Below are positions 7,201 through 15,150 of a DNA stretch of 64,000 bases, piece after piece. The DNA lies in the NCBI GenBank assembly GCA_949290645.1, contig CASESG010000002.1:124001-188000 (forward strand), written 5' to 3'. The position numbers were made by a program, and so were the translations under genes. The DNA comes from an uncultured Bacillota bacterium. Its GTDB lineage: Bacteria; Bacillota_I; Bacilli_A; RFN20; CAG-288. The notes below the pieces were generated by a model that ran no database searches, had not been told where the DNA came from, and saw nothing but the letters and a program-made list of their open reading frames with translations. The first letter of the stretch is position 1. Every line of letters starts with the position of its first letter.

Positions 7201-9036
7201 CTATTCTCCAATCACGACCTCATAAGGCCAAGTTCCCATCATGGAAGGGACGCGGATGATCGTCGTCCCGGTCTTCTTGGGGACGATCGTGATGGAATAT
7301 CCAGTCTCCTGGTCACCCGTGAAGGAGGCCGTGGCAATTTCCGGATCGTCGCTCATGATCTCCTCACCCGTGATCTGATAGGGAGGCATTCCGGAAAGCT
7401 GGACGGAGAAGGCCTTCTCACCTTCCGCCAGAGACAGGGTGAAGCGTCCGTAGCACTCTCCCTCCCAAAGATCTTCATATCCGTCCTGGGGATTGACCAT
7501 CATCAGCTTCGGCGAGCGGGCGACCACGACCTCGAACGTCGCCATGAACGTCGTCATGCCGTTGGTATACGGGACGTGGATCAAGGTCGAGCCCGTATAA
7601 CCGCCGATGGCCATCATCGCCAAGTCGATCTTCATGCCGCCTTCCGGATTTTCCTGGAACATCGCGGCGACGAGATTCGGATCGTCGATTTCGATCTCAT
7701 CCCCTTGGATGCGGAAGGGACCCGGGACCAAGGTCATCGCCGTGAAGACGGTCGGATCCGTGGCATCGACGTCGATGGTGAAGCGTCCTTCGAGATCTTC
7801 CGAGCCGATGTATTCGAATCCCGGCGCATCGTCAAAGCTATAGACGACTGGCTCGTTTCCCTGGGTAGTCGAAGAACTTCCCGTGACATGGACCGTGACC
7901 GTGTCGAGCTTCTCGTTGAAGATGTTTCCGACATAGACCTCGCACGTCCCTTCCGTGAAATCTTCCGCCTGCTCCGGGACGTAATAGGCATATCCGTCCG
8001 GAGTGGGGCTGACCAAAGTCGGATCGGAGGAACCCGTGATCTTGAAGTTTCCGGAAAATCCGTCCACGGCCGTCTCGGGAAGATAGGAGAGAACCTGGAC
8101 CGTCAGATAATCCCCGACCTTGAGTTCGTTGGCCTGTCCGGAAGTCGCGCCGCCCATGCCAGTGACATCTTCGGCATAGATTTCGGCCTCGACGCTGGTG
8201 ACGAAACAGCCCGAGAAATCGTAGAGCAGAGGTTCGTCTGCGGAAAGAGCTCCGTAGACCAGATCTCCTTCAGCAATCTCGATGTAGACCTGATAGGAGT
8301 CCTCCGTGCTGGTCGGAACCTTGTTGACGTCATCCCAGTGATCCGAGTCGGCGAAGTCGACCTGCCCTTCCAAGGAGACGATCTCATCTTGGTCATTGAT
8401 GTTCAAGACGATGGTATAGGCATAATTGTAGATGGAATCCGTTTCCCGATAGGCGGAGAGAGTGATGACATCTCCATCTTTCTTGAACAGAGTGGCGACG
8501 GCATCTTCGGTCGTGAACACATCGAAGATTTCCGTCTCCCTGAAATCTGCGATTTCCAGATATCGATTCAAGGTGTTGCGCGCGACCTCTTCCGTCGTCG
8601 TGCTGGCTCCCGTCTTGTCCGTGATCAGCTGACGACTGACGCTGACTCCGTCCTCGCTTCCGATGGCGGTGTAATAGATGCCATCGCGGATGGCGGCATA
8701 CTGAAGATAGTCCGCATTTCCGACGATGGTCGTGAACACCTCATCCACGCCATATTTGGTCGTGCGGATGCGGTTCTCGTAGCCGTCCTGGCTGTTGGTC
8801 TCCGTAAAGGTCGCCTTCTTCACGTCCTTGCTCAGGACAGTCTCGCGCATGTACTTCTGGAAATCCAGGAAGTCCTGTTGAGTGTTCGTGGCGGCGGAAG
8901 AGGAATCGACAGGACTCGATGTGCTGGAGCTTTCCGTTGTCGAGCTTGTGGAAGAGGACGTCTTTCCGCAAGAAGTGACAAGGGACACGCTGGCCAGAAG
9001 AGAAAGCAGAGAGAGCGGATAAATCTTGTGTTTCAT
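7201..9036 (-). CDS. Large serine-rich lipoprotein with C-terminal Ig-like repeats
   Basis: Surface lipoprotein of unknown function. Start at MKHKIYPLS (9036) behind a GAGG site; lipobox LVTSC with Cys23, followed by a Ser/Thr-rich tether (about 24-50). Residues about 60-290 form a unique domain. The rest looks like three bacterial Ig-like modules, each with SxDP...A...GTT.I.VP spacing, for example YTGSTLIHVPYTNG and KTGTTIIRVPSMMG near the C terminus. 611 residues. Transcribed divergently from the M6-like gene at 9230, with 13-bp inverted repeats in between. The BIg-type assignment rests on pattern, not on a search. Confidence 0.78.
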   Translation of the reverse strand: MKHKIYPLSLLSLLASVSLVTSCGKTSSSTSSTTESSSTSSPVDSSSAATNTQQDFLDFQKYMRETVLSKDVKKATFTETNSQDGYENRIRTTKYGVDEVFTTIVGNADYLQYAAIRDGIYYTAIGSEDGVSVSRQLITDKTGASTTTEEVARNTLNRYLEIADFRETEIFDVFTTEDAVATLFKKDGDVITLSAYRETDSIYNYAYTIVLNINDQDEIVSLEGQVDFADSDHWDDVNKVPTSTEDSYQVYIEIAEGDLVYGALSADEPLLYDFSGCFVTSVEAEIYAEDVTGMGGATSGQANELKVGDYLTVQVLSYLPETAVDGFSGNFKITGSSDPTLVSPTPDGYAYYVPEQAEDFTEGTCEVYVGNIFNEKLDTVTVHVTGSSSTTQGNEPVVYSFDDAPGFEYIGSEDLEGRFTIDVDATDPTVFTAMTLVPGPFRIQGDEIEIDDPNLVAAMFQENPEGGMKIDLAMMAIGGYTGSTLIHVPYTNGMTTFMATFEVVVARSPKLMMVNPQDGYEDLWEGECYGRFTLSLAEGEKAFSVQLSGMPPYQITGEEIMSDDPEIATASFTGDQETGYSITIVPKKTGTTIIRVPSMMGTWPYEVVIGE

Positions 9037-9120
9037 GGTTTGGATACCTCGATGAATAGGAATATAAAGAAAATCGTTTGCCCCTGCCAGCACCTTATTT
9101 CACAATTTTACCTTCAATCA

Positions 9121-9214
9121 GTGATAAACCGCTTACATAACCTTTTCCGATCCTTTTTCCTCTCGGCTGGAAAAATACTCCTTTCCCTGTTGATATAATT
9201 GAGCGGTTTATCAC
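9121..9214. repeat. Paired 13-bp inverted repeats between divergent lipoprotein genes
   Basis: GTGATAAACCGCT at 9121-9133 is exactly complementary to AGCGGTTTATCAC at 9202-9214. The right arm begins 3 bases after the -10 of the plus-strand gene and so covers its start site. The left arm lies in the upstream region of the minus-strand lipoprotein. The arrangement suits a shared operator pair with DNA looping. Confidence 0.6.
9191..9199 (+). promoter_or_regulatory. Extended -10 promoter of the M6-like lipoprotein gene
   Basis: TGATATAAT at 9191-9199, a perfect extended -10 without a clear -35, 31 bases before the ATG at 9230. Confidence 0.65.
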
Positions 9215-9229
9215 GATGGGAGTATCAAA

Positions 9230-10855
9230 ATGAGAAATAAGAAAAAATCCATCGGACTGCTCTTCCTGACCCTTCCTCTCCTTCTTCTTTCTGCCTGCGA
9301 CAACAAGACGAGCAGTTCCTCCACAAGCTCCTCTTCCCAAAACTCTTCCCTCGACTCTTCTTCCACGACGACCTCTTCCGAGATCAGCACGCCCTGGACA
9401 CCCGGAGAGGATTTCCTCGAGGATGCCGATCAACCCAGTGTCCAAAATCCCCAGGGAAGGCAAAGCCCTCTCAACATCCTGAGAAAGACCCAGGGACAGA
9501 CCGGATTCCCGACCTTGGGAGAAGCCAACATCCTGGTCGTTCCCGTCACTCTCTCCGATGCCGATCAGTACACCTTAGGCCAATATCCGATGTCCTTCTC
9601 CTCGTCTCTACTTTCCGAAATCGAAGAGTCCTTCTTCGGCGAAGGCGGCGAAATCCCTTCCGTCAAGGAATTCTACGACGAGTCGAGCGGAGGCAAGCTT
9701 TCCCTCGACGGAGTGGTCACTCCGCTCTACACCATGGAGGCCACCGTCGAGGAGACCCTGAGCGACATCGCCGCAAAGGGCATCTCTCCTTTCTTGAAGC
9801 AGCTCACGAAGGAAGTCTACGACTACTTCTTCGTCGACTCGACAAGGACCTACGATCCTCAGGACTTCGACAGCGATGACGACGGAAAGGTCGATGGCAT
9901 CTTCCTCGTGACACCGTTTCTTGCCATGGGCTTCGGAAGCTCGGCCGACGCGGCGATGGATGCCCTGAGAGGGGACTACACCATCTCCGAAGGTGCCCTC
10001 TCCTCGCCGATCAACAGCGTCAGCTACGTCTCGGGCTATGACACCTTTCTGACCTCGGCCCTTGGGACCTCAAGCGCCCCCGATTCCCATCTCTACATCA
10101 CAAGCCTCGGCTCGATGATGGGACTTGAGAGCTATCTCGACACCGTCGGAGACAGCACGACGGGAAAGCTGAGGACTCCCCTGGGATTGCTCGACCGCAT
10201 GGACGGCTACATCGGCGATCACAACCCCTTCAGCAAGTACCAGATGGGATGGATCGAGCCGGAGTTTGTGACGGCCGCGGACATTCCTGAGGAGGGTCTG
10301 ACCAAGACCATCACCAAGGATCACCCTTTGGCTCTCTCAGCAAAAAAGACCGGTCTCTACGGAGAATACCTCCTTGTCGACTTCTACGCTCCGACGGGAT
10401 TGGATGCCTTCGACAGCGAGAAACCATATGTGTACCAAAGACACAACTTCCTCAGCGAAGGAATCCGCCTCTATGAGGTCAACTCCACCCTGGTCTACGG
10501 AGACGAGGACGGCTACTTCCCGACTTTCGAGATGCCCGAGACCACGTCCGGTCGCATCTATTCCTATCGCCATTCCAACAGTTCCGTCAATCCTCTTTCC
10601 GAGTACGGGATCATCGACAAGGAACCCTTGCTCTCTCTCCTTTCCGAGGAAGGAAGAAACCGGCACATCCTGGACAGCGAGGTCGCCCTTTCCGACGAGG
10701 ACCTCTTCCGGGAGGGCGATGTCTTCGGCCTGAAGGAAGGATACGATTTCTACAAGGATTTCGCCTTCGACAGCGGGACGAAGCTCGGAATGACCTTCGA
10801 GGTCACTTCCGTGACTTCCGAGAGCTGCACCATTCTCATCCGGAGGACAAAATGA
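9230..10855 (+). CDS. M6-metalloprotease-like lipoprotein lacking the zinc motif (pseudoprotease)
   Basis: Paralogue of the intact M6-type protease at 15151-17334. Lipobox LLSAC with Cys23, then a Ser-rich tether to about residue 55. The shared fold markers are ANILVVPVTLSDAD, a calcium-loop-like DFDSDDDGKVDGIFLV, and GLLDRMDGYIGDHNPFSKYQMGW. Where the other protein has HETGHLLGLLDYY, this one reads TSLGSMMGLESYL (TSLGS at residues 291-295), so both histidines and the glutamate are gone. It is therefore probably non-catalytic: a binding protein, decoy or regulator. 541 residues; its stop overlaps the next start, heading a four-gene operon. Confidence 0.8.
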   Translation: MRNKKKSIGLLFLTLPLLLLSACDNKTSSSSTSSSSQNSSLDSSSTTTSSEISTPWTPGEDFLEDADQPSVQNPQGRQSPLNILRKTQGQTGFPTLGEANILVVPVTLSDADQYTLGQYPMSFSSSLLSEIEESFFGEGGEIPSVKEFYDESSGGKLSLDGVVTPLYTMEATVEETLSDIAAKGISPFLKQLTKEVYDYFFVDSTRTYDPQDFDSDDDGKVDGIFLVTPFLAMGFGSSADAAMDALRGDYTISEGALSSPINSVSYVSGYDTFLTSALGTSSAPDSHLYITSLGSMMGLESYLDTVGDSTTGKLRTPLGLLDRMDGYIGDHNPFSKYQMGWIEPEFVTAADIPEEGLTKTITKDHPLALSAKKTGLYGEYLLVDFYAPTGLDAFDSEKPYVYQRHNFLSEGIRLYEVNSTLVYGDEDGYFPTFEMPETTSGRIYSYRHSNSSVNPLSEYGIIDKEPLLSLLSEEGRNRHILDSEVALSDEDLFREGDVFGLKEGYDFYKDFAFDSGTKLGMTFEVTSVTSESCTILIRRTK

Positions 10856-12348
10856 TGAAAAAGAATCTTTTCCTGTTGCTTCCTCTCCTGCTCCTCACCT
10901 CCTGCAAGGACGGCTTAGCTCTTCAAAACGAGCGCATCCTCAGGGCTGAGAACAGCTCCGCGATCTTGAACAACCTCTGCGCCTTCCTCACAAGTCCCTT
11001 CGAGATGACGGCGACAAGGACTTCCTATGACGGAACGACGACCGAGGTCATCGACCAGGTCAGCCCGGAAGAGAGGACGACGACCGTCAAGGACGCTTCC
11101 TCTTCCCGCATGCGCACGGTTTTCAAGGACGAGGACGGAAATACCAACGAGCTCTATCTCAACACCCACAACGAGATTGAGACAATCGCCCTCAACCAAG
11201 GTGACCAGGAGGAGACCCCCATCGACTACGATTCCCACTACGGAAGCCCCTTCCAGATGATCGACACGGACAACGTCGAGACCTTCTTCCAGCTGGAGAG
11301 CTCCGCAAACGGATACACACTCATCCCTTCCGAAAAGGCCAAGAGCGTCCTTGCGACAAGCCTCGATCTCTTCTACCCCTTCGAGGACACTTTGGCCTGG
11401 GACAGCTCCACTCTCTCCACGTATGCCCAGAACATTCAGCTCTCCTTGGATGAGGAAGGAAAGCTGACAAATCTCTCCTTCGATCACGTCAAGGAAGACC
11501 TCTACGGCGGCATCTGCGAGCACTTCGACGTCGACTTCCAAGCAATTGATTCCGTGGCAAGGCTTGCCCCCATCGAGACCACGCTTTCGGAAGAAGACCA
11601 TCAGAAGCTTCAGGATGCCCTCACTTCCCTCGGTCAGAAGATCGAGAAAGGAAACTTCACCCAGAACATCACGATGAACCAGGGCGGATCCATTTCCTAC
11701 CAGAATCGCTACGACCTCCCCTATACTGGAGACAAGAAAGACGGATTGGGCCTGATGCTCTCCTCCGCCGCACTTCAGGACAACTCCGGGAACACGGTCT
11801 ATACCGGCCTTGCCAAAGGAACCAAGGGTGCCAGCGAAACCGGCGACCTCCAAGAGGGCTATTGGGCAATCGGCGTCACTCCCAACACCGGGGAATTCGG
11901 CCAGGTCAGCAACGAATTCTATCCCTCCATCGAAGAGGCCGTCCCGGCCCTTGGCGGATTTAGCGCCGACTTCTTCACGACCGAGGATGGCGTGACCTTC
12001 GACTTCCATCCCAACACGGCTTCCTTCTACAACCGGGAGTTCGCCATCGAGATCATGACTTCCCTTTTGGGCGTCGGAGACTACCTCTCCCACATCAGCT
12101 CACAATACTACGTCAGCGATGCCACGACGTTGGACTTCAACTTCACGCGCTTCGCCATCGACCTCAAGGATCCCGAAAATCCGATCTTCCGCCTGACCTA
12201 TCGCGGAACGGACGGCAATCCCTACACCACCTCGACAAGCTTCACGGACTTCGGGACGACCGACCTCTCCGCCCTTTCCGGCGACTTGAAGAAAGCGGTG
12301 GACATCGCCCTGGACTATCTGTTCACTTCGGAAGGAGATAACGCATGA
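10852..12348 (+). CDS. Lipoprotein of a local tandem family (member 1)
   Basis: Unrecognised lipoprotein of about 498 residues. Lipobox LLTSC with Cys18 when counted from the first of two adjacent ATGs (10852 or 10855; GGAGG at 10842-10846 fits either). Unlike its neighbours it has no poly-serine tether. The layout suggests two similar halves, each starting with a short helix (AILNNLCAFLTSP, KLQDALTSLGQKI) followed by alternating strands. The C terminus carries SFTDFGTTDLSALS, a motif shared with the genes at 12345, 13629 and 63135. It overlaps genes on both sides by 4 bases, so it is co-translated with the pseudoprotease. Confidence 0.72.
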   Translation: MMKKNLFLLLPLLLLTSCKDGLALQNERILRAENSSAILNNLCAFLTSPFEMTATRTSYDGTTTEVIDQVSPEERTTTVKDASSSRMRTVFKDEDGNTNELYLNTHNEIETIALNQGDQEETPIDYDSHYGSPFQMIDTDNVETFFQLESSANGYTLIPSEKAKSVLATSLDLFYPFEDTLAWDSSTLSTYAQNIQLSLDEEGKLTNLSFDHVKEDLYGGICEHFDVDFQAIDSVARLAPIETTLSEEDHQKLQDALTSLGQKIEKGNFTQNITMNQGGSISYQNRYDLPYTGDKKDGLGLMLSSAALQDNSGNTVYTGLAKGTKGASETGDLQEGYWAIGVTPNTGEFGQVSNEFYPSIEEAVPALGGFSADFFTTEDGVTFDFHPNTASFYNREFAIEIMTSLLGVGDYLSHISSQYYVSDATTLDFNFTRFAIDLKDPENPIFRLTYRGTDGNPYTTSTSFTDFGTTDLSALSGDLKKAVDIALDYLFTSEGDNA

Positions 12349-13613
12349 ACAAGAAAATGATCCTTCTTCCCCTCGCCCTCTTCGCCCTCAACCTGCCCGT
12401 CGGGGAAGGAATCTCCCTGACAAAGGAGAAAAAGGCCGCTTCCGTCGAAAGTCAATGGACTCCCTCCGTGCTTCTCGATACGCTCCGGAATGGCTTTTCG
12501 GTCGAGACGACCTACAACGAGAAAATCACCTATCCCGAAGGTTACGAGATCTATGACAGCCAATCGAGCGAGAGCTTCCATCAGGAATTCGGATTCATCG
12601 AGAACGCAGACGGAAGCAAGAGCAGAGCCACCCGCGTCCTCGAGGGAAACCGCAAGCAGCTCTACTTCGAAGGGCCCGAGCGCTATGCCGAATACGAGGT
12701 CCTCGCACCGGACAACAGAGTGAAGACCCTGCGCTATGGAGCTTTGGGGATGGACATTCTCTACAGTGCGAAGTTCAAGAATCCCTTCGATTACTTCCTT
12801 GCGGACGACATCAAGGAAGATCTGTCGATTGACGGAGAGAAGGCGACCTTCCTGCTTTCCACCCTCACCGGCAAGGATCGCTCGGTCACCAAGGCCCAGT
12901 TTGTGACCGATGGAGAGGAAATCGTCGGCATCGACTTCGACCTTCCCACCAAGACCATGGGTCTCTCCACGACATCTGGCTTCCTCAACGTCCTCTCCGA
13001 TGTCGAGGTTGAGATGACGATCGACCTCACGACACCCCAGTTTTCCCATCTCACTCCCAGCACGCACACGAACGTGGAGCTCGCAAATGCCATCCTCTCG
13101 ATTGGAGACAACTACACGGCATTTTTCCGCTCCAACGGCTTAGCCAACGAAAGCGCCCTCTACGTGACAAAAGAGGGAGTCTACTATCAGCAGAACCGAT
13201 ACGACAAGGGACCGAGAAACGGCGATGTCTTCTATCTCGCGCAAAACGGCATCTTCCGCACCTACAACGTCGTCAACGGAGAGCTCGTCCGGGGCGGAAT
13301 GTCCTCCGTCAGCCCAGTGGCTCAATACCTCGGCGGATTGCTCAACATCTCCCCTGCCCTCTTCCTCGACAAGGGTGAGGATGTCTATTCCCTCGTGGAA
13401 GAAGCGACAAGCTTTGGCGCAAGCTCCCTCATCCCCACGATCTACGGGGCGAGCGATGGAGCGGGTCTTTTCGCCAGTGTCACCCTCAAGGACGGAAAGG
13501 TCGATGAGGTGACAAGCCTGATTGAGGAATCGAGCGTCGTCACCTTCGTGACCGAACTCTCGGATTACGGGACGACCCTTCTTCCGGCCTTCGTCGACAT
13601 CGAGAACCTTTGA
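12345..13613 (+). CDS. Secreted protein of the same tandem family (member 2)
   Basis: 422 residues with a signal peptide (MNKKMILLPLALFALNLPVGEG) but no lipobox cysteine, so it is probably released or held by partners rather than lipid-anchored. Family features: an N-half helix VLLDTLRNGF, strand-rich segments, SAKFKNPFDYFLADDIKEDL, the second-half helix ELANAILSIGDNYTAFF, and the C-terminal ELSDYGTTLLPAF. The FKNPFDY stretch matches FKNPWDY in member 3. ATGA overlap with the previous gene. Function unknown. Confidence 0.72.
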   Translation: MNKKMILLPLALFALNLPVGEGISLTKEKKAASVESQWTPSVLLDTLRNGFSVETTYNEKITYPEGYEIYDSQSSESFHQEFGFIENADGSKSRATRVLEGNRKQLYFEGPERYAEYEVLAPDNRVKTLRYGALGMDILYSAKFKNPFDYFLADDIKEDLSIDGEKATFLLSTLTGKDRSVTKAQFVTDGEEIVGIDFDLPTKTMGLSTTSGFLNVLSDVEVEMTIDLTTPQFSHLTPSTHTNVELANAILSIGDNYTAFFRSNGLANESALYVTKEGVYYQQNRYDKGPRNGDVFYLAQNGIFRTYNVVNGELVRGGMSSVSPVAQYLGGLLNISPALFLDKGEDVYSLVEEATSFGASSLIPTIYGASDGAGLFASVTLKDGKVDEVTSLIEESSVVTFVTELSDYGTTLLPAFVDIENL

Positions 13614-13628
13614 TAAGGAGGAACGATC

Positions 13629-15068
13629 ATGAAAAACAAGATTGCCAGCCTTCTCTTCCTTCTTCCCGCCCTCTTCTTGACTTCCTGCGGAGAGAATTCC
13701 TCTTCTTCCGATTCCTCTTCCTCCTCTTCCCAGAGCAGCGAAAAGACTCCCGAGGAGATCGCCAAGGCCCTTTCCAGCCTGAGGAAGAACAGCCACCAGG
13801 TGGAGATTTCCTCCATCGTCAAGGTCACCCATCCCGACAACAATCAGGCTATCGACATCCAGGTCGCGACAGACGAGACCATCAAGCACAGCTATGCGGA
13901 TGGCGAGAGAGGGTATCAGGTCTCCGGCAAGAGAGTCAACAGCGATCTCGAAAAGGAGACCGGAGAGCCAATCGAGGCGACGGCCACAACCCATCCGATC
14001 GCCGAGCAGACGATCTTCGAGAATCCGGAGGACGGCCTTGCCTACAGCGAGATCCTCAACGTGGACAACACCGTCAGCCGTTCCCTTCCCTCCATCCAGA
14101 ACAGCGAGACGGGAATCTATGACCCCATCGTCTTCGCCTCCGAGTTCAAGAACCCCTGGGACTACATCGAGGAGAAAGACCTCTCATACGAGGAGGACGG
14201 AAACATCCATCTCGACCTTGACAAGGCGGAATTTCTCAAGGAGTGCTACGGCCTTTCTTCCGTCAACAAGGCGGATGATTGCGTCGTCAACCTCGACTCG
14301 AACGGAAACATCGCCACCCTCCGCTTCGCCATCGAGGACCTCGTCGCTTCCAACTTCGTCCGCCAGTCGACTCTCGACGTGTCTTATTCCAGACATGGCG
14401 AGAAGGTCGTCGAGCACGTCACTCCCCTGACCAATCAGAATCCGGAGCTCGAGACGGCCCTTTCCGCCTTGAAGACGGCCAAAAATTTCACCTACGAGAA
14501 GACGATCGAGAACCTGAGCGACGGCACCAAGATGCTCACGACCGGTTACTACGACAAGGAGAATGGCCTCGCCTTCTTCCACCAGGGCGAAGAGGACAAG
14601 CCCTATACCGCCGGAGACAACTACGACTATGTCGCCTCCTACCAGAAAGACGGCGACTATGCCGGCAAATGGCTCGGCTATGAATACGTCTTCTCCTCCA
14701 GCTGGAACTGGAGCACCATCGCGGTCTCTTCCACCGCTCCCTACGTCATCGACTCCTGGGACGAGCTCATCCCGCAGTTCGATAGCGTCTCCGCCGCGGT
14801 CTTCACCAACACGGACGGAGTCTACACCGCCGACAAGAGACTCGACGCCTCCATCGCTTCCTACTTCGACAACCCCTTCCTCGGCGCCAACTCGGAAGCG
14901 CTCCTGACCGACGGCACCGGACTCTCCCTGACCCTCAAGGACGGAAAGATCGACACGGTCTCCACCGGCTTCGACTTCATGGGGACCGACTACAAGGTCA
15001 CCTTCACCCTCAAGGACATCGATTCCACGACCCTTCCTTCCTACTTCCTTGAGACCTGGAACGGCTAA
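13629..15068 (+). CDS. Serine-rich lipoprotein of the same tandem family (member 3)
   Basis: 479-residue lipoprotein. Lipobox FLTSC with Cys20, then a poly-Ser tether (about 24-40). First half: helix PEEIAKALSSLRKN, strands, FASEFKNPWDYIEEKDL. Second half: helix PELETALSALKTAKNFTYEKTI, strands, and the closing LKDIDSTTLPSYF. The helix-then-sheet duplication resembles the general layout of LolA/LppX-type lipoproteins, but that is only a structural guess. A GGAGG site precedes the ATG and a strong terminator follows the stop. Last gene of the operon begun at 9230. Confidence 0.72.
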   Translation: MKNKIASLLFLLPALFLTSCGENSSSSDSSSSSSQSSEKTPEEIAKALSSLRKNSHQVEISSIVKVTHPDNNQAIDIQVATDETIKHSYADGERGYQVSGKRVNSDLEKETGEPIEATATTHPIAEQTIFENPEDGLAYSEILNVDNTVSRSLPSIQNSETGIYDPIVFASEFKNPWDYIEEKDLSYEEDGNIHLDLDKAEFLKECYGLSSVNKADDCVVNLDSNGNIATLRFAIEDLVASNFVRQSTLDVSYSRHGEKVVEHVTPLTNQNPELETALSALKTAKNFTYEKTIENLSDGTKMLTTGYYDKENGLAFFHQGEEDKPYTAGDNYDYVASYQKDGDYAGKWLGYEYVFSSSWNWSTIAVSSTAPYVIDSWDELIPQFDSVSAAVFTNTDGVYTADKRLDASIASYFDNPFLGANSEALLTDGTGLSLTLKDGKIDTVSTGFDFMGTDYKVTFTLKDIDSTTLPSYFLETWNG

Positions 15069-15076
15069 GGTTCAGA

Positions 15077-15118
15077 AAAAGGGACTTTCTCTCACGTCTG
15101 TGACAGAAAGCCCCTTTT
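15077..15118. terminator. Long terminator hairpin between convergent surface genes
   Basis: Arms AAAAGGG-CTTTCT-TCAC and GTGA-AGAAAG-CCCTTTT pair with two single mismatches around a GTCT loop. Both ends are A/T-rich, so it can end transcription from the lipoprotein operon (plus) and the M6 protease gene (minus). Confidence 0.8.
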
Positions 15119-15150
15119 CTTATGCTCGGAAGACTTCTCGACGATCTTCC

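Noticed and set aside
7180..9198. Long open frame on the plus strand opposite the 611-residue lipoprotein gene
   Set aside because: Composition (Arg/Asp/His/Gly-rich, no domains) is that of a shadow frame produced by strong C/G third-position bias. The minus-strand product has a lipobox, tether and Ig-like repeats.
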